Origin: Diplonema japonicum
Lineage: Eukaryota > Euglenozoa > Diplonemea > Diplonemida > Diplonemidae
Reading direction: 5' to 3'
DNA: 64,000 bases
Assembly (NCBI GenBank): GCA_964019335.1
Contig: OZ025652.1
Span: 434,001-498,000 of the forward strand
Shown: positions 20,329-30,836 of the stretch, one piece after another
How the letters are laid out: the number at the start of each line of letters is the position of its first letter
How positions within the stretch are numbered: position 1 is the stretch's first letter
Notes under the pieces: model-generated
What the model saw: the letters and a program-made list of their open reading frames with translations, nothing else
What the model was told of the DNA's origin: nothing
Databases searched by the model: none
Made by a program: the position numbers and the translations under genes

Positions 20329-21177
20329 TCATTCACAAACTGCAGCGAGCAGCCTGCGAATCCCAGGGAACTGGGTTCGCCGGCGTGTGCTCGGGTCTTG
20401 TCGGACGGTCTCGTCTAGCAGTGCGTCGCACTCGGTGGCCATGTGGAGGTATTGGTTGCGAGCAGCAAGGACGTCGCTTGCCAGGCGGCTTCGTGACAGA
20501 GTAAGATGGTGCCTAGCCCAGCGATGCGAGTCTTCAGAAGCTTGCGTGATGATGTGTTTCATTGCAGCTTGAGAAGCTCTGGTGTCTTGCAGAAGCAGCA
20601 TATTTTGAACGTCTCGCTCCTCTTTGAACATTTGCAGGTCGAGGTCATTGCGAGCCCGCCTCTCCTCGGCATGGATGGATTGTCTTTTCGATGCTTCACT
20701 GCTGCCAAACTGTGTGAAAAGCTCAGTTCTTCTGTTGCGTTTCTGTTCATCTCGTTTCTCTTGCAACGCTGTCTCCGCTTGTTTCAAAGCGAGTCGCTTC
20801 GCGTCGGCACGCTTGCGTCTTTCCTTCACCGCAGCGCGAGAGTTTTCCTGAAGCGTTGCAACTGCGTACCTCCTATTCAGGATATCCTCTTCCTTGTCCC
20901 GTTGCTTAGTCTCCATTGTGCCCTTCACCATCAGATTGAACAGCGCGGCGTCCGCGTCGTACTGCTGTTGCCTGTACAGTTTGTTCTTCAGAGTGGTTTC
21001 ACGTTCTCTTTCCGTGTTCCTCTGTTTTTTCCTTTCCTCTTGTATCACATTCGCATAAGCACTGCTTGCCTCGTTGACAACCGCCGAGATCTCTGCCCTT
21101 GTTTCATTGCACCGCCGCTCAGTGTGCCTCATATTCAGCAGGCTCAGTTTCTTTTCCAACATCTCTAGCTCGTGCAT
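20329..21177 (-). CDS. Coiled-coil protein, 282 aa, probable ciliary/cytoskeletal
   Basis: A single exon with ATG at 21177 (MHELEMLEKK). It is almost entirely charged alpha-helix, rich in Glu, Arg, Lys, Gln and Ala with heptad-like spacing and no membrane segment or signal. Highly charged helical proteins of this kind are frequent in flagellar axonemes and basal bodies, but no family motif is visible, so the location is a guess. Its last codons (LAAVCE-stop) are partly duplicated at 18603-18640, next to the other THI5 copy. Confidence 0.75.
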   Translation of the reverse strand: MHELEMLEKKLSLLNMRHTERRCNETRAEISAVVNEASSAYANVIQEERKKQRNTERERETTLKNKLYRQQQYDADAALFNLMVKGTMETKQRDKEEDILNRRYAVATLQENSRAAVKERRKRADAKRLALKQAETALQEKRDEQKRNRRTELFTQFGSSEASKRQSIHAEERRARNDLDLQMFKEERDVQNMLLLQDTRASQAAMKHIITQASEDSHRWARHHLTLSRSRLASDVLAARNQYLHMATECDALLDETVRQDPSTRRRTQFPGIRRLLAAVCE

Positions 21178-21257
21178 GTTGAAATGGGTGAGAGGAGGCT
21201 TTCTGTGATTTTCTTTTTTTTTTTCCCCAGCACACCGAAGAGAGGAAGAACAAAAAA

Positions 21258-21295
<38 letters not shown>

Positions 21296-21564
21296 AATAC
21301 CAACCACACTATAAAAGAAAGAATAAAAATCGAGGAAACTCTTTAAAAACAAAAAAAAATTGTGGAAACATCACGATTGAGGGTTGTGGAAGTTCAGGAG
21401 GGCTCTTAGTTCCTTTTTTTTTTTTTTTTTTTTCCTTTTTTATATATTCCCTTTGAGAGTGTAAGATATTCCTCTCTCGTTCTTAACACCCTCTTTCTTT
21501 CTGTTCTTTTTTTTTTTTTTTTGTTTTCTCTTTTAAATTAGCGTGTACTCGAGGTAGGGTGGAT
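21178..21564. other. Homopolymer intergenic region
   Basis: Contains a poly-A run of about 35 nt (from ~21258) and T runs. I see no gene in it. Confidence 0.6.
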
Positions 21565-24022
21565 TTAGGAGGAGGCAGAGGTGGTGAGCCATTCTTCAAC
21601 AGGCTCGTCAGGGATGCTGCCGTGAAGCCAGGCACCACGCCGGACGACATCAAGCAAGCGCTGTGGGGTAATGTTGTCATGAGGGCATACCTGGTAAGGG
21701 CCAAAGGTGTCGATGTCAATATCGTGACCTTCGCTGAGCATCTTCCCAAAGTTCAAGACATCAAGGTAGAATTGTACATCGCACTTGTTGGCTTGCGTCA
21801 CAGGTGTCGTGTTCTGTTCGGCCCCTGTGATCGACTCCTTCTTGTTTCTCCAATTCGATAAGGACGCTTGCTGCTGCTTCGCCTTCACCCTCGTGTCCTG
21901 CACCAATGACCTGTACTTGGTCGTTGTCACTGTAATGATCTCAGTAGACCACGCTGTGGTGTGTTGCGTTGTACATTTGACATGTCAGCATACCGTCGAT
22001 CACTTCCTGTGGATAGCTCTTCTCGTACAGCTTTGGTTTGAACATGTTGAGTGGTTGCAGCACCCCTGCGGAGGCTGCGCTAGGCGACGTGGGGATCGTC
22101 TTCTTCGCGAAGAGATTCGACGGCGTTATGGCCACGAACCCTAACAAGTTGATGCACCGCAGAGTCACCGCAGCCGTCAGTGCAGTCGTCACATCACGCG
22201 CAACATGAGTAGTTGCCATGCCTATCGCATCTAAGCAGGTGTCTAGTACACCTGTCACGGTAGGCCCCGCACTAATGTAGTGTTCTTTAAAAGCTGGTCC
22301 GAAGGTAGTGTTTAGATGGGTCTTGAGCTTTGACAGGTCCAAGTGGATGTTGAGGAGCACATCGTCGTCTTCGCACTCGGCAAGCAGCTGGTACGAAGGG
22401 ACGAACTTGCCCTTCACCACATCGCCTGTCTCGTCCAGCACCGGGAGCTCGTTGTCACTTAAGAACTTGTTGTGCCAGTTCTTCAAAGACCCTGCCACCT
22501 CAATGCACAACCTCATGAACTTGTGTCCCAGGGGGTACATCATCACCATGTCCGACCCACACCACATCAGCAACGAGTACGTTGCCGCGCACGGCCCGTA
22601 GCTGAAGTCTTCTTGCATCAAACTTACAGCATCAGGTGCCCCAGAACTGTCCGAGTTGAGACTGGTTGCAAGGGCAAGTGTTGCTTTCCCTTCAGTGGGC
22701 AGCCATGCTTGCAGGTGATTCTTGACAGTGATCTCGCGCATCTTGTAATACACATCAGTGTTCCACCTTGACTCCCACAGCTTCATTTCTTGCCTCAGTT
22801 TCTGCAAGGTGTCTATGGTAGGGCAGCAGTTCTCAAACGTCACTGCTAGCTTGTGCGCTGCCCTGTATCGGTGGTTGAACAAGTACGGGTTCCCAGAGTC
22901 GAACAGGAAGTGCAGCCTCTTGCTTATTGTGTCGGAGAAAGACTGCCACAGAGCCACGACCAGCACCGTGATGCCTGCTTCATGCCCTACGTCGATGAGG
23001 CGCTTCCATTTCGTGCGGCAAGCTTCGATCGGTGCTTCGAACAGTTTGTTCATGGTGCCGGGGCTGTCTCGGGAGCCTCTTGCTGCGGCCCATGAAATGG
23101 AGTCCTCGGCAGAGGGTGTGCAGATGATGTCTCGGAAGATATTGACTGCAGCGTCTTCCTCTTCGAGCTCGTGGTAGGCCTCGAGGCACACCTTGATGCC
23201 TTCGAGGATGCTAGCGAGGAGGTCGGGGTTAGTAGTGGAGCAGTATTTTTTATAGGCTGTGAGGTAGGCAACGTATTCGGACTGTATTTGTTCCAAGATG
23301 TGCATGCGGAACTGGTTCAGGCGGGTGTTGGTGTTGGCGCGGTCGGTTTTTTGCTCGTCCAGGACTGCGACCCAAAGACTTTGCTCGACCTGAAGACGCC
23401 GCGCCTGCTGAGCAATGGAGGACATGAGCTTGAGCCGTGCTTCATTCTGGAAAGGCGCAGGTGTCTGATTGCTGCCAACACCATTTGCATGCCCATTGGC
23501 ATCAGAAGCATGTCCGTTGAGCCCTTTGTGAGGCTCGTCGTCGCAAAGTGTATCCATCCCTCGCTTAGTCTTTTCAAGTTCTTCCAACTGCCCTTTCAAC
23601 CCATGCTCCACGACGGTGATCTTGAGCTTCCTCACACTATACATTTTACACTTTTCAAGGTGGTGTATCCGCTGTAACTTCTCGCCGACCTTATTTTTGC
23701 TATCTTCAAGCTTTCCGCAAGCAGCTTTGACGCGTGCTCCCAATTCAGGAAGCGGTGCTTGGAGCCTCAGCAGCTCGCCCTCTCTCTGATACAACTTGTT
23801 CGTCACACTAAGGAACGTGTCATACACATCGGTGTTCACCAAGTGAACCACCTCGTCCTGGAGGTACTCCCTAAACGTCACCAGGTCCTTTATAATCATG
23901 TCGATCGATACGTACTTCCTTTTCTCCACTAGGAACGCAGCCGGGTTGAAATCTTCCTCATCCCTGAACTCCGCAGGATCGAAGCACAAATGGAATAATT
24001 TCTCGTCCGTCAGCCCTGACAT
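21565..24022 (-). CDS. COG2: Conserved oligomeric Golgi complex subunit 2, 2 exons, 797 aa
   Basis: Exons 21994-24022 and 21565-21929. The 64-nt intron (GTATGC...TTACAG, phase 1) restores the C-terminus, giving EVIDVTTTKYRSLVQD across the junction. The N-terminus (FHLCFDPAEFRDEEDFNPAAFL, then a DLVTFREYLQ helix, a VHLVNTDVYDTFL block and a PLPELG turn) is the typical COG2 opening. A coiled coil spans about 100-160. The C-terminal LDVLNFGKML block matches the family's end. COG2 is a lobe A subunit of the tether for retrograde vesicles at the Golgi. ATG at 24022 is chosen because the longer frame begins at a GTG. Length fits the family (~740-800). Confidence 0.9.
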
Positions 24023-24242
24023 TGTGCTGAGTACAGGGTGGGGTGAGTGGGGTGGACCTGTGTACACTGTGTTAACCACTTCATCGACGATATCACAATA
24101 TAACAGTTAAAGAGGGGGTTTAAATAGTTAAGGAGATATGAATTTTTGTTTTATTTTTCTCTTTCTTAAGGGGAGAGGATGGAAATCCCGTTCTTATGTA
24201 CATCAGGGTTCAAGCAGCTAAAGCTTTCCTTTTTCGTTCCTT

Positions 24243-27083
24243 CTAAAATTCAAACACGCTGTGGAACTGGTAATCATCGCTGGGGCATGACACACTGACC
24301 TTACAATTCGCAGAAGATCCTTTTAGAGAATTAGAAAAATTTGTTTGTCCCCCACCCTTCTACCTGGAGGCTGCAACGTAGGAATGATCAAATACGAATC
24401 AGAAGGCGGTGCCGACAGAGTAAAGTCCTTGGCGATTGAGTTAGCTCGGATATATGTACTGTTATGAAATGCAAATTAAAGAAGGGGAAAGAAAAGGGCC
24501 AAACCTTGTACAGAGAATCTGCGACTCCGGAATGAGTCCTGTGAGCCCCTTGCCTTGTCGTCCATTGTTGTCAACAACGAAAAAAAGTATGGAAGGGTCT
24601 TCATGTCCTGTCACCTCCAGCTTGATGACGAACTGCTGGTTGGCAATGGGACACACCAGTTCGAACTGAGGGTTGTTGGTGGCATCTTGGTAGGTAGATG
24701 ACGATGTCCATGAGCCAGACGCTTGCTTCTTCGTCCACATTGGCAGCTCCGTGAGGGAAAAGTTAGGGGTGGAGCACAGGGCGGTCACAGTACACCGTGA
24801 ACGGGAGCCTTCCGGCTGAAGACAAGGCACCACTACGTACGGAATGTTCCCTCCAGGCAATTGACACTCCAGCTGTACAACCGATCCTATTAAATATTTG
24901 CTTTTCACCACTATCGAGTCGTCTGAGAGTGCACCCAACATCCTGCCGCCTTTCCCAGCACACACAAATGTGACCAAAGAGTTATCTTCATGTTTATCAG
25001 CCTCCACTGTGATGACCACTCTTACAGGGTCGGGGCTTGCTGCTACCTTCAATTCGAATTGTGGATGGTCTTCGCCGTTTTGGTACTCACCGCTGCAAAG
25101 CCACCGCGATCTGAGGAGTTCCTTTTTCCAGTATTTGTCAAGAAGTTCTCTTTGCAGTGTGAATGCAGATTCGGAGAGGACTCTCAGGTTGAAGGTCCCC
25201 ATCTTCCCTATCACATACGTTGACGGGGTTACCCAGTACGTGCCTTGCTCCAGTTCGCCTTCGAAGGACACGGAGTTCGTGATGAGGTATGGTGTTTTGA
25301 CCACCACGTTGTCCTTGTCATACCGCACAGGGTAGTAGTCGGCCTTGAGAATGTGGAATGCCAGTGTATCGACGTCAGACGTGGCAAACCTCTTGTCCGG
25401 AAGCACAAGGTTGATGAACACCTTCCCCGACTTCTGCACCGTGAACTTGTACCTCGGGTTGTCTGCCCACGTCTGCTCAAAGTACGGTCCCCCCGATGAC
25501 GATTTATCCCATTCCCCTGGAAGCAGCAAGGAAGGCCAATCCAAGAACACCTTCACAATGTGTATAGTTTGGAAATGAAGCAGAAGCGACGAGTATGGCA
25601 TCCAAAAGGTGTCCTTGGGCTTCATTTTGAACTCAAGCGTTTCAGCCACATCGGGGTAATGCTCCCAGAGTGGGGAGTTATCACCCCAGTCGCCCTGCCA
25701 AGTACTTTCCCGGAAGGCTGATGATAAGGACAGCAACCGGAAACCGTAGACAGTCCTCACCATAGTGACGGTGTAGGCATGGTGGGGCATGAGGCCCGCC
25801 TCGGCAAGCTTGACTTGGTCCTTTCCTGATGTGGTGACTACGAGATGGGCGTTTCGGGCGGAGAGTTCTGTGAACTCCTCCCACCATTCATCGGGGTTGA
25901 AGTCTTCTTGATGCAGATCCCTTGCGATCCCAACACCTCCAGTGAAATCGACCACGGACACTGCAGTGCGCGGTGCCTTTTCTAACGGGTGGGTGGTGTT
26001 CACGCACACGTCCAAGGCTTGGTACGAACCATGTGCCTTTGCAACGGCCTTTTCTATTACATGGATCCACAGAGAATTGCAGCTCTTTGATCTTGCGAAC
26101 ACGAAGTTTTCGTTAATATCAACCGGGACCCAGTCGTCAACCACCACCCACCGCCACTTCCCATCGATGAACAGCTTTACAGTGTACACGCCAAACGGCG
26201 ATATCACCTTGGGGGTGATTAAGTCCTCAATGAGGTTGCCTGCCATCACCACGGCGTTGAGAGACTCCATGAGCCAGGATGTTGCCAGGTGGCCGAGCTC
26301 TAAGGTGGAAAGGCTGACGGTGTCCGGGAACAGACGGGCTTTTGGGGTTTCCTTGAGACGGACCCAACCATGAACAGGGTAATCTTTAAGAGCGCTTTTT
26401 TGAATGCTTTTCCAGTCGGGTGGGAACTGCGGGTCGGAGAAGACAGCGTGTTTTTCTCTGCACAGTGCGGCGATGTGTTCTATGGGGTTGATGTCGAAGA
26501 GGATCTCGTGGACTGTGGTGGGCTGCGATGCGAAGAGATTGGCGATCGAAGACGCGCTGAGGTCTGCTGTGGGTTCGATATCGACTAGCTGTTCGCCAGT
26601 CGCCTCTTCTTGGGGCTTCATGTTCAGTTTGTTCTTCCCAAGCTGCGTGTCGATGGCGCGGAGAAGGATTTCCTTGACAGCGGTGCCGTCCAGATAAATC
26701 TCTTCGATCTGTTCATTTGTCTTGGTCAGCTCTAAAATTGCCTTCCCCGCTCCTATTGTGATTGGGTTGCTTGAGAGGTCTATTGACCGGATCCCTTTGT
26801 GTGTTTGGATAACGTCCATCAGATTGACCACGCACTGGTTTGTCAGCTGATTGTCGCGCAGGCTGAGGTGCCGTAGCCCGCTGCTCACCCGCACTACCTC
26901 CAAAACCGGCAGCAGCCCCTTCGGGCCCACAAAGTTCTTCGACAGGTCTAACACTTTCGCGTCGTCGAACTTGTCAGGGGTCTTGCTCAGCTCCCTCACC
27001 AGCAAGCTGTTCTTTTTGCACCCCAATTCGTCGCATTTCATCTGGTAAATCTCATTTACCGACATCCCCACATATTCCACCAT
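24243..27083 (-). CDS. LRR-containing calpain-like pseudoprotease, 3 exons, 916 aa
   Basis: Exons 24505-27083, 24364-24458, 24243-24319; introns are 46 and 44 nt and the summed length is exactly in frame. Residues ~30-170 hold leucine-rich repeats (LRHLSLRDNQLTNQ, IRSIDLSSNPIT). About 230-500 is a calpain CysPc-like domain. The triad is degraded: the Cys site reads ATSWLMESL (Ser instead of Cys), His is kept in PHHAYTVT, and the Asn site reads SSAFRESTW instead of the usual RNPWG. Three calpain domain III-like units follow (TWADNPRYKF, EYQNGEDHPQFEL, TYQDATNNPQFEL); the last one is completed by the small exons. Inactive calpain-like proteins are abundant in kinetoplastids, often at membranes or the cytoskeleton. 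Confidence 0.88.
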
Positions 27084-27439
27084 TGTGTCAACCACTCCAC
27101 CCCCCCCCCCCCCCCCACCTCTTTTTGATGTTGTGGTTTTATCTTCCCCGTACCAAAGGACACAAAAGCAGCTGTAAAACAATACAAGAAAAAACGTATA
27201 ATAAAAATATTCCCGAGGGAAAGATTCATAATGGGATTGGAAAGAGGAGGGGAAAGGGAAAACAAAGGAGGGGGGAGGGGGGGGACGAAGACAACGCTCA
27301 ATAAAAAGCGGGGACAGAGGGGATTCGGGGTTTACAAGACAACATTAACTTTCTTTTTTTTGTTTTTATCCTTTGCTTTATCTTTTTCTTTTTTCCAAGT
27401 GATTTTTTTTTTTTCCTCCTTCTTCCTGTTCACATCTTA
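27084..27439. other. Low-complexity intergenic region
   Basis: Contains a C run, a G-rich patch and T runs. No gene is seen. Confidence 0.6.
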
Positions 27440-27512
27440 CTAGTACGCGGCTTTGTTCAGGAAATCGTGGGTCTCCCTGCGGACCATCTCACGGTGCGCG
27501 TCGATGTCCATC

Positions 27513-27551
<39 letters not shown>

Positions 27552-28131
27552 CCCTCCCGAACATACCTCAACTTTACTTTCCTCCTGTACCCTTTCCTGT
27601 GCAAGGAGAGACTCGCCTGGCGTGATATCTGCCCGCCTGTAGTTCTGTTCCTCCCTCACCCGTTCCATCGCTCTCGGTGAACGCTCTACCTCAGCACGGA
27701 TTTCTTGCAGATTGGTCCCTGGGCACCTAGCACGCGCAGGAGAGGCCCCTGGAACGGAAATTCGGGTCCTGGGAGGAGATGAAGGGGGAATTTCACCTTG
27801 CGAATCGTCGTTGCCTTCTTGAAATGCGTATAGTTGGGCATATGTTTGTAGCTGCCCACAGGACTCCAAGTCCGTCCATTTTCTCTGGTAATCGTCGTAG
27901 ATTTGGAATCTTCTTATCCTAACATGTTGCACGGCTGTGCCGGGAGGGCGTTGCACGGTCGCTGTGGTGGTGGTGGAACAAAAAAAAGGGGGGAGGGTGA
28001 TTACCTTCCGTTTGGAACAAGCTCTCCACCTTCGATCTCAGCTCTCCCAGCGTCGGCCTTTCCGTGAATTTTACTTCTAAATTCTCCTTGCATTTGTAAA
28101 GGTCCGCTGCCACGTCCAGTACAAAACTCAT
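27440..28131 (-). CDS. Conserved-looking protein of unknown function, 3 exons, 197 aa
   Basis: Exons 28005-28131, 27567-27961, 27440-27511. The introns are 43 nt and 55 nt, the second being mostly a long A run, and frame is kept throughout. The N-terminal ~90 residues (MSFVLDVAADLYKCKENLEV..., LRSKVESLF, FQIYDDYQRKWTDL, YAQLYAFQ) look like a compact folded domain; I recall similar openings in EF-hand-associated protist proteins but cannot name the family. The middle is Pro/Arg-rich, and the C-terminal ~60 residues form a charged helix. It lacks signal and membrane segments. It is probably soluble and possibly flagellar, which is inference only. Confidence 0.75.
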
Positions 28132-28132
28132 T

Positions 28133-28177
<45 letters not shown>

Positions 28178-28599
28178 CGCCCTTTGAAATTTTTTTTTCT
28201 TCTCCCTGACGGGAAATAAAATAGGGAAAACAAAAGAAAAACCTAAAATACAAAAAAAATAACAGAATTGTGGAGAACATGGGATTAAAGCAAAAAAAGA
28301 AGAAGAAGAAAAAGGTATAATAACGTAAAAAGAAAAAATAGGGGAGAAAAGCTTATAAAGAAGGAAAAAAAACACTGGTAGGAAACCCGAAGTACGCTCC
28401 GCTTGGGGAATATAAAAGGACACTAGAGGAAATGGAGGGGCAGGGGAAGAGTTAAAATCGTGGTTGTAAAGAAAAAAAAAAAAATACCCCCATATTTCCC
28501 AGTAACAAAACCTACCAAAAAAAAAAAAAAAAAAGAAAAGAAACACTAAAAGAATGATACATTGGGGGAAAGAAGAATAGAGAAAAGAACATTCCCCTA
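28132..28599. other. Homopolymer-rich intergenic region
   Basis: Begins with a T run of about 40 nt next to the start of the 197-aa gene, then A/G-rich DNA. I see no gene. Confidence 0.6.
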
Positions 28600-29863
28600 T
28601 CACCACAGGTAAAATGCATCGTGTGAAGAGCGGCCACCATTGAGGGAGTGGGTCTTGCCCGTACTGGTAAAGTTCGCCAGGGCATCCTTCGCAACCTCTT
28701 CCATCTGTATTATTTTCTCTCCTCCTCTTTAAAAGGCATACCAAGATCAAGTTCCTCTTATCAACGCCAAGGTCCTCCCACCCGTAAATATCGGCCAGCT
28801 CGTGCTCGTTAGGGATGGCGTTGTATTGCATCCTCACGTACCAGTCCTTGGGCTGCGCGCTGTGCCATCTTGTCAATTCGGTCAAGGTACCCCATGCTCT
28901 TTTTTTTTTTCTCTTTTTTTTTTTCTTTTTTTCCATACTTCGCCGCAGTATACGGTATTCTGAAAGTTTCAGGGGGTGCCCTTGTAACACTCGACACAAA
29001 TTTGACAGCTTCTCCGTAAGTGATTCTTTGCCTGCCGCCAAGCTCGAATGTCTTGCCATGGCACGCAGGATCTTGGAGTGCATGGGTGACCGCTGAACCA
29101 ATGTCGTAGGCGAAGACGGGATACGAGACCCTGCTCAGCATTTCAGGGTACACGACCACAGACTGCATGACCATCCTCTTTGCGAGGGATCTCAAGAAGC
29201 AGTTGTAGTGGCAGCCCTGTCGGGAGAACACATCTGAAGGGCGGATAATAATGGCGGAAGGCATGTGCTCCCGGATTTCGATCTCGGCTCTCCCCTTTGC
29301 TCGAAGCACAGGGCTGTCTGAGTCCACGTCCGCACCGATAGCAGAAATGAACACCATTGTCTCCTTCTTCTGCTCTGCGCAGATCTTCGCGATGTCCACA
29401 GGGAGTTGCCGGTATATCGCGTCATACCCCCAGTTCAGATCCCTCCATCTTAGCGGTGTGTTCGGCCGCACGTTCCTCCCCAGCGACACCACCACGTAGT
29501 CGGACGGCTCGCACATCTCGCGCAGCTGAGCAGGTTTATTAAAATCGGTGTTCATGATTTGATAGTTCCACGGCTCGGGCGAGCAGAGCTGCGCCTGGCG
29601 TGGGTCGGAGTAAGACCTTTTTTTTTTTTTTTTTTTTTTTTTTTCTGTTTCCTACCTGTGGTACGGCAGAATTAACATCGTCCCCGATTTCGCAAGCTCA
29701 TGGCTGATCCCCAACCCGACCGTACCGTATCCCCCAAACACCGTTGCAACTGTGGGGGGGAGGGTTGATTTCTTCTTTTTTAAAAAAAAAAAAATAGGAC
29801 AATACCATTCCCATACAAATTTTGCATGAGCCCGCTGCTCCCCGACGCGAGATACCTCGACAT
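28600..29863 (-). CDS. NDUFA9: Complex I 39-kDa subunit NDUFA9, 5 exons, 363 aa
   Basis: Exons 29806-29863, 29656-29749, 28939-29616, 28742-28898, 28600-28704; all four introns are short GT-AG and the frame closes exactly. The product is an atypical short-chain dehydrogenase: ATVFGGYGTVGLG is the Rossmann dinucleotide motif near residue 20, then VVVSLGRN, VFISAIGAD, AIIIRPSDVFSRQ and VYPEMLSRVSYPVFAYDIG, which align with the NDUFA9 pattern. NDUFA9 is a structural, NADPH-binding accessory subunit of mitochondrial NADH:ubiquinone oxidoreductase. The start is short (MSRYLASGSSGLM) and could be a weak targeting sequence. Introns 2 and 3 contain long A runs. Length fits the family (~370). Confidence 0.88.
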
Positions 29864-30150
29864 CTTGACAACCCTTCAAACACCCTGCCTGGAGCTGCGA
29901 TGAAAAAAAAAGAAAAGAAAAGAAAAGAAAAATATATAAGAGACCAGTGTTGGTGGCGCCCCCCCTGTTCAAAAAAAGAGAAAAAAAGAGGGCGGGGGGG
30001 GGGGGGGAGAAAAGTCTCTTTGATCATTACCAAATAAGAATATTCACTACCGTCGGCAACGACTGAACAAAGAAAAATAAAAGGGGGGAAAGGATGAGTT
30101 ATAGGAGGTCTTTGTGAGACGTCCCGAGAAACGCATAGCAAGTAAAACTC

Positions 30151-30735
30151 TCAAGGTGCCGCAGTACTCTGGCTACCGAAAGAATCGTCAGGTAAGAAGG
30201 AACTGAGCTTAGCGGGGATGCGAGACTTGAGAAGATGAAGAGCAGCAGAGAAATTGAGCCAGAAGCCAAAGGAACCAATGAACATAGTATTCTCGATGGT
30301 GGTGAATGTGAGTAGGGACAGGGGTGTAGTCTTGTGGTCGGGTGGGGGCTGGGTTTTGATCGCAACGCTAAGAAGAACAGCAGGCTCTTGCACAACAGGA
30401 AGAGAGTCGATGTCGGGCTTCGTGAGAGCGCCCACTATCAACATCAAAGAGAGTAAGTGATTGCAAAGTCTCCTTGTAACAATGCGGTCGAGGGCTCTGA
30501 CCCACCCGTACGTCACACCAGCAACCGCCAACGCCTTGCTAAGCGACACCCATCCCCTCATCACAGCTGCGACAAGAATAACAGCCGCCCTCCTCCCCCC
30601 CACCGTACTTACCAACCCAAGCAATGCCCATCCGTCTTCTTTAGGTACACGGAGCCTTGTCACTACCAGGTTCACGATTTCCTTTGCCGACATTCCATTC
30701 TTACGGACGCCGTCTCCTAAAATCACGACTTTCAT
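30151..30735 (-). CDS. Unknown protein, 194 aa, possibly membrane-associated
   Basis: ATG at 30735 opens MKVVILGDGVRKNGMSAKEI; the frame extends further upstream but only as Pro/Phe homopolymer. Residues ~50-85 (GLVSTVGGRRAAVILVAAVM) and ~105-125 (LLSLMLIVGAL) are hydrophobic, and a third weak stretch follows near 160-175. No motif is recognised. The protein might be a small organellar membrane protein. Single exon. Confidence 0.6.
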   Translation of the reverse strand: MKVVILGDGVRKNGMSAKEIVNLVVTRLRVPKEDGWALLGLVSTVGGRRAAVILVAAVMRGWVSLSKALAVAGVTYGWVRALDRIVTRRLCNHLLSLMLIVGALTKPDIDSLPVVQEPAVLLSVAIKTQPPPDHKTTPLSLLTFTTIENTMFIGSFGFWLNFSAALHLLKSRIPAKLSSFLPDDSFGSQSTAAP

Positions 30736-30836
30736 CTTGGGTGGGCCTTTTATGTCTTGATTGCTTACAATAAAGAGAAGGGGGGGGGGGGGGCAGAAAG
30801 AATAACGTCGGAAGGGGATAACAATAGCGGGCGTGC

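Noticed and set aside
28001-29101. A 366-codon minus-strand frame as one gene
   Set aside because: It reads through NDUFA9 introns, intergenic poly-A and exon 1 of the 197-aa gene in mixed phases; the spliced models explain the coding parts better.
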